From contig NZ_CP030848.1 in assembly GCF_008274825.1 (NCBI RefSeq), positions 2,914,001 to 2,978,000 of the forward strand: a DNA stretch of 64,000 bases. Direction: 5' to 3'. The DNA comes from Sphingobacterium hotanense (GTDB lineage: Bacteria; Bacteroidota; Bacteroidia; Sphingobacteriales; Sphingobacteriaceae). The notes beneath the pieces are model-generated. The model saw nothing but the letters and a program-made list of their open reading frames with translations. It was not told the origin of the DNA and searched no databases. The position numbers were made by a program, and so were the translations under genes. Of this stretch, positions 46,498-56,062 are shown piece by piece; positions within the stretch are counted from its first letter, which is position 1, and every line of letters starts with the position of its first letter.

Positions 46498-49422
46498 TTA
46501 TTTCTGGATTAGCGCATCGTACATAATTTCCACCGGATGGAAAGACTTACGCTGAACACCATCCTTAATTTGATGCCTACATGAGGTACCAGCTGCTGCA
46601 ATGATATACTCTGCTCCTGTCTTACGCAGCGTTGGGAACAGCACCAACTCAGCAACCTTTTGGGAAACCTCAAAATGCTCTTTCTCATAACCAAAGGACC
46701 CAGCCATTCCGCAACAGCCGGATGGGATCACCTCCACTTCAAAGTTTGTTGGCAATGACAATAGCTGCTTTGTGTAATCTACCAATTTAAACGCCTTTTG
46801 ATAACAGTGACCATGTAGCTTGATTTTCTGCTTGTCGGCCGTGAACTGTTCTGCATGTATTCTACCTGCCTTTATCTCTTGCACTAGAAACTCATCAACC
46901 ATCAATGCATGCTTCGCCAAGTTTACTGCTTTGATTTTATTTTCCGAATCCACTAAGTCAACATATTCGTCGCGGAAGGTGATAATCGCCGAGGGCTCTA
47001 TTCCCAATAAGGGTGTTTCCTCGCTGATCAGATCTGCTAACATATTCACATTCTTGTTCGCAAGCTCCTTCGCCTTCTTTACAAATCCTTTCGAAAGAAA
47101 AGTTCGACCACTTTCCAGATGTTTTGGAACAACAACCTCATAACCTAAGGCCGTCAATAATTTATAAGCGGTGATACCAATCTCCGTATCGTTATATTCC
47201 GTAAACTCATCACTGAACAAGTAAACTTTCCTTTTTTGTTTCGCTGTTTCCTGCTTCTTAACCCAAGCACTTAGCGTGGTACCATGCACTTTCGGCAAGG
47301 AACGATTAGGGGCAAATCCTACAACGGATTTGATAATTCCAGAAGTAATCTGGTTCGTTGCAAAGAAATTATATATCGGCGCAACATAAGATCCTAGTTT
47401 CTGCGATTGCGTAAAATTCGCAATCAACTTGGAACGGAAACTGCTACCATTCGCATCGTAATAATGCTGCAGAAACTCCGCTTTCATCTTCGCAATATCC
47501 ACACTAGACGGGCATTCCGTTTTACAGCCCTTACAACTCAAACAAAGATCCATCACCTCCTTCAACTCCTCATGGTCGAAACGATTTTGCTTATTGGAGT
47601 TCGTCAAGAACTGACGCAACATATTGGCTCTCGCGCGCGTTGTATCTTTCTCATCGCGTGTAGCCATAAATGACGGACACATGGTCCCTCCCGTAATTTC
47701 CGTTTTTCGACAATCGCCCGAACCTGAACATTTCTCCGCTAAGCGTAAAATGCTCTCGTTCTGCGTGAAATCAAAATAAGTGTTGATATCCTTGCCATCG
47801 CGAACGTTGTCATAGCGCAAATGCGTATCCATCGGCGGAGTATCAACAATCTTCCTCGCGTTGAAAATATGATTCGGATCGAATGCTTGCTTTACCTGAA
47901 GTAAGAGTTGATAAACTTGCTCACCCAGTACTTTTCCTATAAATTCTCCGCGCAAACGACCATCCCCATGTTCGCCGCTTAGGGATCCATTATATTTTAA
48001 TACCAGATCCGTTGTCTTCTCTAAGATCGAACGGAACTGACGACGCCCCTCCGCGGATTTTAAATTAATGAAAGGCTCGATATGAAGCTCTCCGGCGCCG
48101 GCATGCGCATAATAGGAGGCATGCACTTGCTCCTCCGACAATAACTTTTGAATATCTGCAACATAATCCGGTAAATCTTCCGGCGAAACCGCGCAGTCCT
48201 CAATCAAATTGACAGGTTGATTATCGCCAGGTAGATTTCTAATTAAGCCTAAACCAGCTTTACGAACATCCCACACTAGATTACACTGCTCCGAACCCAT
48301 AATCAGCGGATAGGCATAGCCTAATTGAGCCGATTGCAAAGCTAGCTTCAAGGCTGCAGCCTTTTGTTCTATTTCTTCAATAGTATCAGCACGGAACTCG
48401 ACAATCAATAAAGCCTGAGGATCGCCTTCTATAAAAAATCTATTATACTGATAGGTCGGATGACCAACAGTAAAATCTAAAATATACTTATCAACAAGCT
48501 CAGATGCTTCAGGATGATATTTCAATGCTAGCGCATTTCCACGCATACATTCGACCATATCGTTAAAATGAACACATAACAAGCCAATCTCCTTTGGTGG
48601 CAATGGCATCAGTTTAATTTTCGCCTCTGTAATTATCCCAATCGTTCCTTCCGAACCCGCTAATAAGCGACAAAAGTTAAATGGCTGGCTATGGTCCAAC
48701 AACATATCTAAAGCATAACCCGTATTCCTACGCGTTATTTCACTCTTTGGATATCCCGCCACGATAGCGTCACGATTCGACTTATCCGTTAAAATCCCAT
48801 TAATATCTCGATAGATTTCACCCTCACGTGTCTTCAGGGCTAACTTACTAAAGAATTCCGCCTCACTCAAATCGCTAAACTCGACCAGATTTGCGTCATC
48901 CAGTAATACTTTTGCAGCCAACAGATTTTCCCGCGTATCGCCCCATACTATAGAGTGCAATCCCGATGAATTATTTCCAATCATCCCACCGATCATCGCC
49001 CGGCTTGCTGTCGAGGTCTCTGGTCCAAACATCAAACCGTATGGACGCAAATACGCATTCAAGTCGTCGCGAATAACGCCCGGTTGTACGCGCGCCCACT
49101 GTTCCTCAACATTAACCTCCAGTATCTGATTGAAGAATCTCGAAACATCGACAACAATCCCCGCTCCAACAACCTGCCCCGCAAGAGAGGTTCCCGCAGT
49201 ACGAGGAATTAGGGTGGTATGATGACGCTTCGCATAATGTATTAATTTTTGCAAATCATCAATATGATGAGGAATACAAACCGCAAGGGGCAGTTCCTGA
49301 TAAACTGATGCATCAGTGGAATACGCAAGGCGCATGGTCTGATGTTCTACATTGTTGGCATCAAAGTATAAATCTCCCGAAAGAGATTCAGATAAGGATA
49401 GTAAACTTGAAATTTCCGACAC
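46498..49422 (-). CDS. FAD-linked oxidoreductase with Fe-S C-terminal half (D-lactate/glycolate type)
   Basis: This 974-residue protein fuses a GlcD-like FAD dehydrogenase with a GlcF-like Fe-S protein. The FAD-binding PP-loop is GPETSTASRAMIGGMIGNNSSG (about residue 145), and SLSGEHGDGRLRGEF is the cap region. The C-terminal half carries CSGSGDCRK, CMSC-type clusters as CLSCKGCKTECP, and the SGCCGMAGSFG end motif. It likely oxidises D-lactate or another 2-hydroxyacid and passes electrons to quinones. The frame opens upstream with TTG (49497) but lacks an ATG there; the GTG at 49422 (VSEISSLLSLSESLSGD) is preferred. The substrate is not certain. Confidence 0.88.
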   Translation of the reverse strand: MSEISSLLSLSESLSGDLYFDANNVEHQTMRLAYSTDASVYQELPLAVCIPHHIDDLQKLIHYAKRHHTTLIPRTAGTSLAGQVVGAGIVVDVSRFFNQILEVNVEEQWARVQPGVIRDDLNAYLRPYGLMFGPETSTASRAMIGGMIGNNSSGLHSIVWGDTRENLLAAKVLLDDANLVEFSDLSEAEFFSKLALKTREGEIYRDINGILTDKSNRDAIVAGYPKSEITRRNTGYALDMLLDHSQPFNFCRLLAGSEGTIGIITEAKIKLMPLPPKEIGLLCVHFNDMVECMRGNALALKYHPEASELVDKYILDFTVGHPTYQYNRFFIEGDPQALLIVEFRADTIEEIEQKAAALKLALQSAQLGYAYPLIMGSEQCNLVWDVRKAGLGLIRNLPGDNQPVNLIEDCAVSPEDLPDYVADIQKLLSEEQVHASYYAHAGAGELHIEPFINLKSAEGRRQFRSILEKTTDLVLKYNGSLSGEHGDGRLRGEFIGKVLGEQVYQLLLQVKQAFDPNHIFNARKIVDTPPMDTHLRYDNVRDGKDINTYFDFTQNESILRLAEKCSGSGDCRKTEITGGTMCPSFMATRDEKDTTRARANMLRQFLTNSNKQNRFDHEELKEVMDLCLSCKGCKTECPSSVDIAKMKAEFLQHYYDANGSSFRSKLIANFTQSQKLGSYVAPIYNFFATNQITSGIIKSVVGFAPNRSLPKVHGTTLSAWVKKQETAKQKRKVYLFSDEFTEYNDTEIGITAYKLLTALGYEVVVPKHLESGRTFLSKGFVKKAKELANKNVNMLADLISEETPLLGIEPSAIITFRDEYVDLVDSENKIKAVNLAKHALMVDEFLVQEIKAGRIHAEQFTADKQKIKLHGHCYQKAFKLVDYTKQLLSLPTNFEVEVIPSGCCGMAGSFGYEKEHFEVSQKVAELVLFPTLRKTGAEYIIAAAGTSCRHQIKDGVQRKSFHPVEIMYDALIQK

Positions 49423-49735
49423 GACTGTATAGATTGAAAACACTAAATTACGCAATATTCGATAAAATAAACTGCATTTTTTCCGTTTTACCCTCAATTA
49501 AATCTTTTATTACGCATTGTTTTATTAAAAACACGCAAAATACCGCAAAACCACAAAATTACATCAGACTCAGTATCAGTAAATAAAGATGATATTCATT
49601 TTATATTCTGTATATTAGCGTATAGTCCCTGCGGATTTCGTTACGCTCCTCAAAAAGAATATCCTGTGCTAACATCTTTAAACTGAATTTTATTCATTTT
49701 AATTCATATTAATTTGAATATTATTCGGAAATGAC

Positions 49736-49743
49736 GATATTTG
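49736..49743 (+). promoter_or_regulatory. -33/-7 promoter for the Lrp-type regulator
   Basis: GATATTTG at 49736-49743, one mismatch to TAnnTTTG, has a TTTG -33 box at 49713-49716 with exactly 19 bases between. The ATG (49750) follows 6 bases after, so the mRNA starts at or just before it. Confidence 0.65.
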
Positions 49744-49749
49744 CGCGAT

Positions 49750-50229
49750 ATGGCAAAATTAGAATATTCATTGGACCAAATTGATCTTCAAATTCTGAGG
49801 ATTATGCAAGACAATGCGCGCACGAACAACGCAGATATCGCGCGTGAATTAGGAATGGCACCTTCTGCTATCCTGGAGCGCGTTAAAAAACTTGAGCAAA
49901 AGGATGTTATCCTTCAATATAACGCTCGAATCAATCCTGCAGCATTAGACCAGAAAATGCTTTCCTTCATCTTTATCAAAACACAAGATATCATTGGTGT
50001 GCAAAAAGTAGGACTCTTATTAGCCGAGATTCCAGACGTGCTTGAAGTGCATGATATCGCCGGTGAAGATGGCTATCTAATTAAAGTAAGAACGAATGAC
50101 TCTGCAGGTTTAGTCGACCTCATGCGCAATTCATTAAGTAAAATCGAGGGGATTATCTCCACCCGTACGACTATCGTTCTAGAAACAGTAAAAGAAGACA
50201 ACAAATTAGTGATTCCTACAAAGGAATAA
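49750..50229 (+). CDS. Lrp/AsnC-family transcriptional regulator
   Basis: This 159-residue regulator has an N-terminal winged helix-turn-helix (LDQIDLQILRIMQDNARTNNADIARELG then MAPSAILERVKKLE, residues about 7-50) and a C-terminal RAM effector domain (MLSFIFIKTQDIIGVQKV, DVLEVHDIAGEDGYLIKVRT). Such proteins form octamers and sense amino acids. The frame opens with TTG at 49741, but the ATG at 49750 follows the promoter and gives MAKLEYSLDQ. It is 7 bases before the DMT exporter gene and likely controls it. Confidence 0.92.
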   Translation: MAKLEYSLDQIDLQILRIMQDNARTNNADIARELGMAPSAILERVKKLEQKDVILQYNARINPAALDQKMLSFIFIKTQDIIGVQKVGLLLAEIPDVLEVHDIAGEDGYLIKVRTNDSAGLVDLMRNSLSKIEGIISTRTTIVLETVKEDNKLVIPTKE

Positions 50230-50236
50230 GCATACC

Positions 50237-51391
50237 ATGGTAAAAGATACAACTACCCCATCAGCAAGCACTATCATTTTTGCATATGCTGTCGTTTATG
50301 TGGTTTGGGGTTCCACTTTCTTCTTTATTGAAAAGGCGTTGCATGCCTTCCCTCCTTTTGTATTAGGCTCTATCCGTTTTATTATTGCGGGTACACTACT
50401 TATGGGTTATTGTTATCTAAAAGGATACAAGATCTATATTAAAAAAGCAGTAAAGGATGCTGCCTTTGTTGGCTTCCTTCTACTATTTATTGATATGGCA
50501 GCGATTATATGGTCTGAACAGTTCATCTCCAGTGCCATCGTATCGATACTCTCTGCTGCGACTGCTATTTGGTTCATCATCTTAGATAAACCAAAGTGGA
50601 AAGAGAACTTCTCTAGCGTAACGACGATCCTTGGTCTCATATTGGGCTTTATTGGTGTCATTATGTTGTTTGCAGAACAGATATTCGGCCCTGCCTCAGA
50701 ATCGGCAGAAAGCGAGAATAAGCTAACAGCGATGATTGTCTTAACCTTAGGGACCATCGGTTGGACAGTTGGCTCCCTATGGTCAAAATATAGCAAAGAA
50801 AGAACAAAAGGAAAACCGACTGATGCTGATGCCCTTGCGCCGGCAAAAGAGGAAGATCTGAATGTGATGGTAAAAACTGCTTGGCAAATGGTCGTAGCAG
50901 GGACAGCATTTACTACTGTGGCATTGTTCAATGGGGAATACAGCCGATTTGATCCGGCAACTGTATCGGTAGAATATTGGGGCGCTATGGTCTACCTAGC
51001 TCTAATGGGATCTATTTTAGCATTTAGCTGTTATATTTTCCTATTGCAAGTGCGTCCGGCGACAGAGGTAAGTACGTATGCTTATGTCAACCCAATCGTT
51101 GCCCTTATCCTCGTGCACTTCTTTACCGACCACGAGGTTACCAAGCTGCAAATTATCGGACTAGCGGTCGTATTATTCTCGGTTCTATTGATGAACTGGA
51201 ATTTATATCAAGACAGCAGTTTAGTGAGAAACTACAAACGAAGAAGAAAGATCAAGAAGCTGCGCCATATGGCTCCGAAATCCAGTATTCCACGTATCGT
51301 TGAAGTGGTAGAATTTGGTAAGAAGAAACCGAAAAAAGAAAGCGAAATCAAAGATTTGCCAACTGAAGAAACACAAAGAACAGAAGAATAA
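50237..51391 (+). CDS. DMT-superfamily (EamA) exporter
   Basis: A 384-residue membrane protein with ten hydrophobic segments and two EamA halves. VVYVVWGSTFFFIEKAL marks the first and the second has the GSILAFSCYIFLLQVRPATEVSTYAYVNPIVALI signature. An insert of about 45 residues (ERTKGKPTDADALAPAKEEDLN) sits between the halves, and a long basic/acidic tail follows the last span. It probably exports amino acids or metabolites; the Lrp-type gene directly upstream suggests amino-acid-linked control. Confidence 0.9.
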   Translation: MVKDTTTPSASTIIFAYAVVYVVWGSTFFFIEKALHAFPPFVLGSIRFIIAGTLLMGYCYLKGYKIYIKKAVKDAAFVGFLLLFIDMAAIIWSEQFISSAIVSILSAATAIWFIILDKPKWKENFSSVTTILGLILGFIGVIMLFAEQIFGPASESAESENKLTAMIVLTLGTIGWTVGSLWSKYSKERTKGKPTDADALAPAKEEDLNVMVKTAWQMVVAGTAFTTVALFNGEYSRFDPATVSVEYWGAMVYLALMGSILAFSCYIFLLQVRPATEVSTYAYVNPIVALILVHFFTDHEVTKLQIIGLAVVLFSVLLMNWNLYQDSSLVRNYKRRRKIKKLRHMAPKSSIPRIVEVVEFGKKKPKKESEIKDLPTEETQRTEE

Positions 51392-51392
51392 A

Positions 51393-51425
51393 AGAAGCGC
51401 CTTGTTTTTGACAAGGCGCTTCTCT
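51393..51425. terminator. Bidirectional intrinsic terminator
   Basis: AGAAGCGCCTTGT/ACAAGGCGCTTCT with a TTTTG loop lies immediately after the exporter stop and immediately before the glgC stop on the other strand. Confidence 0.85.
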
Positions 51426-51426
51426 T

Positions 51427-52698
51427 TTACAAACCAATACTGGTATTATGATCGATTACGGCATTTTTCTTGACGACTATAATTCCATCGACTACAGAAT
51501 AATGCTCAAAATCACCATCCGGCAAATGCTTTCCGCCTTTGATGCGAACATCATTACCAATACGGCAATTTTTATCTAGAATGGCATTTTCGATATAACA
51601 ACGTTCACCAACACCGATTGGTGGCGGCTCTTGGCTATTAGTCATTTCCAAAACCTCGGTCAGCTCCTCATAATAATCAGAACCCATCATGTAAGTCATT
51701 TTAATGACCGTTCCAGCACCGACACGAGAGCGGATCCCCATCACCGAACGATGGATCTTATCCGCCAAAATGATACAGCCGTCGGAAACAATCACATGAT
51801 TTAAAGTAGTCCCCGACACCTTCGATGGAGGCAGCATACGCGCACGTGTATATACCGTCTCACCAAAAAGATTAAATGCTGGAATATCATCCGTTAGACC
51901 AATGTTAGCTTCAAAAAATGAGGAAATAGTACCGATATCAGTCCAATAGTTATCATACTGATAGCTCAATATCTTGACGTTGCCTATGGCATCCGGAATA
52001 ATTTCCTTCCCAAAATCCATTCCTTTATTCTCCGCTAATAGCTTCTTCATGATACCCTTTGAGAAAACATAGATACCCATCGAAGCCAGATAATTTCTAC
52101 CCTGCTTTTCCAATTCTTCCGGAACCTCCGATGTCCAATCTGGAAGCAAATCCTTGCTAGGTTTCTCGATAAAAGATGATACCTCGCCGTTTTCGTCGGA
52201 CTTCAAAATCCCAAAGCCTGTAGCCTCTTTTCCCGAAACAGGAATCGTTGCGATAGTAATATCGCCGCCGCCCTTCACGTGGAAATCGACCATCGCGGAA
52301 TAATCCATCTGATATAATTGGTCTCCCGAAAGAATCAGTACGTAGTCATAATCCACATTGACTAAGTTCTTCTGCGTACGGCGTACCGCATCTGCAGTTC
52401 CCTCAAACCAACTATCCCCTTCACTAGTCTGCTCAGCAGCAAGAATATCCACAAAACCTTTACTGAAAATACTAAAGTTGTAGGAGTTCTTGATGTGCTT
52501 GTTCAGCGACGCAGAGTTAAATTGTGTCAGTACAAATATCTTGTTGTAACCTGAGTTCAAACAGTTAGAGATGGGAATATCCACCAATCTGTATTTTCCA
52601 GCGATAGGAACCGCAGGTTTAGACCGCTGGTCGGTCAATGGATAAAGGCGTGTCCCTCGGCCTCCTCCTAATACAATTGAAACAACTTTGTGCGCCAT
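51427..52698 (-). CDS. glgC: Glucose-1-phosphate adenylyltransferase
   Basis: This 423-residue enzyme makes ADP-glucose from glucose-1-phosphate and ATP. The nucleotidyltransferase motif is GGGRGTRLYPLTDQRSKPAVPI, followed by KYRLVDIPISNC and a left-handed beta-helix C terminus (NAILDKNCRIGNDVRI). The ORF extends to 52794, but the ATG at 52698 (MAHKVVSIVLGG) is the conventional start and sits one base after the glgA stop. The last of four glycogen genes. Confidence 0.96.
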   Translation of the reverse strand: MAHKVVSIVLGGGRGTRLYPLTDQRSKPAVPIAGKYRLVDIPISNCLNSGYNKIFVLTQFNSASLNKHIKNSYNFSIFSKGFVDILAAEQTSEGDSWFEGTADAVRRTQKNLVNVDYDYVLILSGDQLYQMDYSAMVDFHVKGGGDITIATIPVSGKEATGFGILKSDENGEVSSFIEKPSKDLLPDWTSEVPEELEKQGRNYLASMGIYVFSKGIMKKLLAENKGMDFGKEIIPDAIGNVKILSYQYDNYWTDIGTISSFFEANIGLTDDIPAFNLFGETVYTRARMLPPSKVSGTTLNHVIVSDGCIILADKIHRSVMGIRSRVGAGTVIKMTYMMGSDYYEELTEVLEMTNSQEPPPIGVGERCYIENAILDKNCRIGNDVRIKGGKHLPDGDFEHYSVVDGIIVVKKNAVIDHNTSIGL

Positions 52699-52699
52699 A

Positions 52700-54115
52700 T
52701 CATCTAAGTAATTGGTTATATAAATCAATATATTTTTGAGCAGACTTATGCCAGGAAAAATCCAGTTCCATGGCATTTGCTCGAATCTCATCAAATTGCT
52801 TCTCGTCGGAAATATAAGTCAATGCTCTACGAACGGTCGCTGCAGCTTGAGCCGCATCGACATCTGCAAATACAAAACCATAGCCTGCATCTTCCACATC
52901 AATAACCGTGTCCTTTAGTCCTCCAATTTTGCGAACAATCGGAATAGTACCATACTTCAATGCATAAAGCTGATTCAAGCCACATGGTTCTACGCGCGAC
53001 GGCATAATCAAGAGGTCAGACGCGGCGTAAACCTGATGCGCCAAGCCTTCGTTATAGCCAAAGAAAACTCCTAACCTACCCTTGAAACGTTGCGTCAATG
53101 CAGCAATACTATTTTGTATATTGGCATCGCCAGAGCCCAAAATAAAGACGCTGAGTTGTACATCCGCCGGACTCAATAAGTCCTCGATAATCGGAGCTAA
53201 AATATCAGCACCCTTTTCGCTTGCAAAACGGCCTATAAAACTTAAAAGAGGTAAGGCCGGATCCAAGCCATATTGAGTACAAAGGATTTTCTTATTTGCC
53301 AATTTGCCCTCGTCAACTTGTGCGATTCCATAATTCTCGATAATCAACTGATCGTTGATCGGATCCCAATAAGCAGGATCAATACCATTGACAATGCCGT
53401 GGGATTTCCCACGTTCATCATAAAACAAGGCTTGTAATCCGTTTGCCTCCTCATAAAGCTCCTCTAGATAGCCTTCGGATACTGTAGTATAAGCATCGCA
53501 GCATTTTATAGCGGTTGCTAATGGATTGATCAGACCATCCCAATCCAAGAGTCCCCATTTCCAGGTGTCAAATCCTGGAAGTAATATACCCTTGTTCCAA
53601 TTCATCCAACCTTGGTATTGTCCGTTATGCACCGTGAAAACAGTGCGAATATCTGCTAAGGATCGGTAGTCATTCGTATAGCGTATCAGAAACGGAATCA
53701 GACCGACGTGATGATCATGACAATGCAACACATCCGGCTTCAGCTCATTTGTTTTCAAATAATGTAGTACGGCGTGCTGAAAAGCAATCCATTGCTCTGC
53801 TTCATCCGGATAACAGTAGACCTCTTCACGGTCCAACACCCCCGGAATACGAATCAGATAAAGTGGAAATCCAAGCGTATCCTTGCTTTCCCGAAGCACC
53901 TCATAGCTCAGTAAAGCCGATCCTTGATAAATCTCTCCTTTCGCAATAGATTCAAATTCATGATCCTGCGTAAATTTCCGATCAAAATAAGGCATCATAA
54001 CAGCGGCATCAACACCCAATTGACGTTGATATTTCGGCAATGAACCAACAACATCCGCTAATCCACCGACCTTTGCAACAGGAAAACACTCTACACTTAA
54101 ATGAATAACTTGCAT
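52700..54115 (-). CDS. glgA: Glycogen synthase (GT5, ADP-glucose dependent)
   Basis: A 471-residue glycosyltransferase of the GT5 type with the N-terminal motif ECFPVAKVGGLADVVGSLPK, where KVGGL binds ADP-glucose, and a C-terminal Rossmann half with MPSRVEPCGLNQLYALKYG. It extends glycogen chains from ADP-glucose made by the following glgC gene. The start ATG is 3 bases after the glgB stop, so the genes are tightly coupled. Confidence 0.97.
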   Translation of the reverse strand: MQVIHLSVECFPVAKVGGLADVVGSLPKYQRQLGVDAAVMMPYFDRKFTQDHEFESIAKGEIYQGSALLSYEVLRESKDTLGFPLYLIRIPGVLDREEVYCYPDEAEQWIAFQHAVLHYLKTNELKPDVLHCHDHHVGLIPFLIRYTNDYRSLADIRTVFTVHNGQYQGWMNWNKGILLPGFDTWKWGLLDWDGLINPLATAIKCCDAYTTVSEGYLEELYEEANGLQALFYDERGKSHGIVNGIDPAYWDPINDQLIIENYGIAQVDEGKLANKKILCTQYGLDPALPLLSFIGRFASEKGADILAPIIEDLLSPADVQLSVFILGSGDANIQNSIAALTQRFKGRLGVFFGYNEGLAHQVYAASDLLIMPSRVEPCGLNQLYALKYGTIPIVRKIGGLKDTVIDVEDAGYGFVFADVDAAQAAATVRRALTYISDEKQFDEIRANAMELDFSWHKSAQKYIDLYNQLLR

Positions 54116-54118
54116 AAT

Positions 54119-56032
54119 CTATAAAACGCGTTTAAAAATTAACCCCGCTAATGGCGGAATATCTAATACAATAGACTGCTTTTGGTTCATCCAAAATACA
54201 GCATCTGTGGCAACTTTCTTTTTCACGGAAACGCCACTGCCATGATACTTTGTCTCGTCAGAATTAAGTACTAATTCCCAGGTACCGGCATGCGTTGCTC
54301 CCACTCGGAAATTACGCCGCACAACAGGCGTCAGGTTCAAAACTACCAGCAGATCATTTTCTTCATTATGCCCCTTCCGGGTGTAAACGAAAAGACTATT
54401 CGTATGATCAGCCATCTCAATCCATGCAAAACCTTCCGGACTGAAAGCCTTCTCATACAATGCCGGGTAATTTCTATAAACCTTATTTAGGTCGGACACG
54501 AATTTCTTCATGCCCGAGTGTGGTTTGAATTGTAAGAGATGCCAGTCCAAAGACTGGTTCACATTCCATTCCGATGTTTGCCCAAATTCACCTCCCATAA
54601 ACAGCAATTTGCTGCCACTAAAAGTGAACATATAGAGATAAAGTGACCTTAAGTTAGCAAACTTTTGCCACTCATCACCAGGCATTTTATAGATTAAAGA
54701 TTGCTTACCATACACGACTTCATCGTGAGACAGTGGAAGCATAAAATTTTCTGTAAAAGCATATACTCCAGCAAAAGTCATCTTATCATGATGGTAAGAT
54801 CTGTTGATCGGATCTTCTTTAAAGTAAGCCAATGTGTCGTGCATCCAACCCATCATCCATTTCATCCCGAAGCCTAAGCCGTTTTGAAATGTTGCCCGAC
54901 TAACGCCCGGCCATGAGGTCGATTCCTCTGCTATCGTTTGTGTATTTGGAAAGTATTTATAAACCGCCTCGTTCAGTTCTTTAAGAAATGCAACGGCCTC
55001 CAAATTTTCATTGCCACCAAATTCATTCGGTATCCATTCATCTTTTTTTCTCGAATAATCGAGATACAACATGGATGCAACCGCATCGACACGAAGTCCA
55101 TCAACGTGATAACGGTCCAACCAGAAGAAGGCATTGCTGATCAAAAATGACTTTACCTCATTGCGCCCATAATTGAAGATATAAGACTGCCAATCTGGGT
55201 GAAACCCTTTCTTGGGATCCTCATGCTCAAAAAGATGTGTCCCATCGAAACGATAAAGACCATGAGCATCGCCCGGAAAATGTGATGGCACCCAATCGAG
55301 CAGCACCCCAATACCGGCCTGATGCAGCGCATCGATAAGCCCCATTAATTCCTGCGGACTTCCGTAGCGCGAGCTGGCAGCAAAATAACCTGTAATCTGA
55401 TATCCCCAAGATGGATAATAAGGATGCTCCATAACCGGCATGAACTCTACATGGGTAAAGCCCATTTCCAATAGGTAAGGAATTAAGCGATCGGCGATTT
55501 CCTTATAGCTAAAGAAACGATCCGGATGTTTCGGATCTCGCATCCAGGATCCTAAGTGCATCTCATATACGGAATACGGACGGTCTAATGCGTTCGTTTC
55601 ACGACGATTAAACATCCATTCTGAATCCGTCCAGGAGTACCAAGTCGTCGATACAATAGAAGCTGTGCTCGGTGGAATCTCCGTATGCAGGGCGAAGGGA
55701 TCTGCCTTCTCCAAGCGCTCCCCCTGATTCGTTAAGATATGGTATTTATAAACCTCTCCATTTTGCAGCTTAGGGATAAAACCTTCCCATATACCACTGC
55801 TGTCCCAACGTACATGAAGCTGATGCGAATGTGGGTTCCAACCATTAAAGTTCCCAATAACGGAAACCTCTTTCGCATTCGGTGCCCAAACGGCAAAGTA
55901 GACCCCGTCGACAGCGTCGATCCTTAACTCATGGGATCCGAATTTTTCATAAAGCTTATAATGCCTTCCTGACCGAAATAATGAAACATCAAAATCCGAC
56001 AGTAAGCTATGTACTTGAACCGCTTCAGTCAT
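54119..56032 (-). CDS. glgB: 1,4-alpha-glucan branching enzyme (GH13)
   Basis: A 637-residue GH13 enzyme with an N-terminal CBM48-like domain (VYFAVWAPNAKEVSVIGNFNGWNP, residues about 42-65), the (beta/alpha)8 barrel with DGLRVDAVASM (catalytic Asp), AEESTSWPGVSR (acid/base Glu) and LPLSHDEVVYGK, and a C-terminal beta domain. It makes alpha-1,6 branches in glycogen. It lies 30 bases after the GH31 gene. Confidence 0.96.
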   Translation of the reverse strand: MTEAVQVHSLLSDFDVSLFRSGRHYKLYEKFGSHELRIDAVDGVYFAVWAPNAKEVSVIGNFNGWNPHSHQLHVRWDSSGIWEGFIPKLQNGEVYKYHILTNQGERLEKADPFALHTEIPPSTASIVSTTWYSWTDSEWMFNRRETNALDRPYSVYEMHLGSWMRDPKHPDRFFSYKEIADRLIPYLLEMGFTHVEFMPVMEHPYYPSWGYQITGYFAASSRYGSPQELMGLIDALHQAGIGVLLDWVPSHFPGDAHGLYRFDGTHLFEHEDPKKGFHPDWQSYIFNYGRNEVKSFLISNAFFWLDRYHVDGLRVDAVASMLYLDYSRKKDEWIPNEFGGNENLEAVAFLKELNEAVYKYFPNTQTIAEESTSWPGVSRATFQNGLGFGMKWMMGWMHDTLAYFKEDPINRSYHHDKMTFAGVYAFTENFMLPLSHDEVVYGKQSLIYKMPGDEWQKFANLRSLYLYMFTFSGSKLLFMGGEFGQTSEWNVNQSLDWHLLQFKPHSGMKKFVSDLNKVYRNYPALYEKAFSPEGFAWIEMADHTNSLFVYTRKGHNEENDLLVVLNLTPVVRRNFRVGATHAGTWELVLNSDETKYHGSGVSVKKKVATDAVFWMNQKQSIVLDIPPLAGLIFKRVL

Positions 56033-56062
56033 GCTTAACTTGTTTTTCTATGAGTAGAGTTA

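Noticed and set aside
50434..50931. 165-residue minus-strand ORF opposite the DMT exporter gene
   Set aside because: Antisense to a conserved exporter gene; its composition mirrors the complementary membrane protein.
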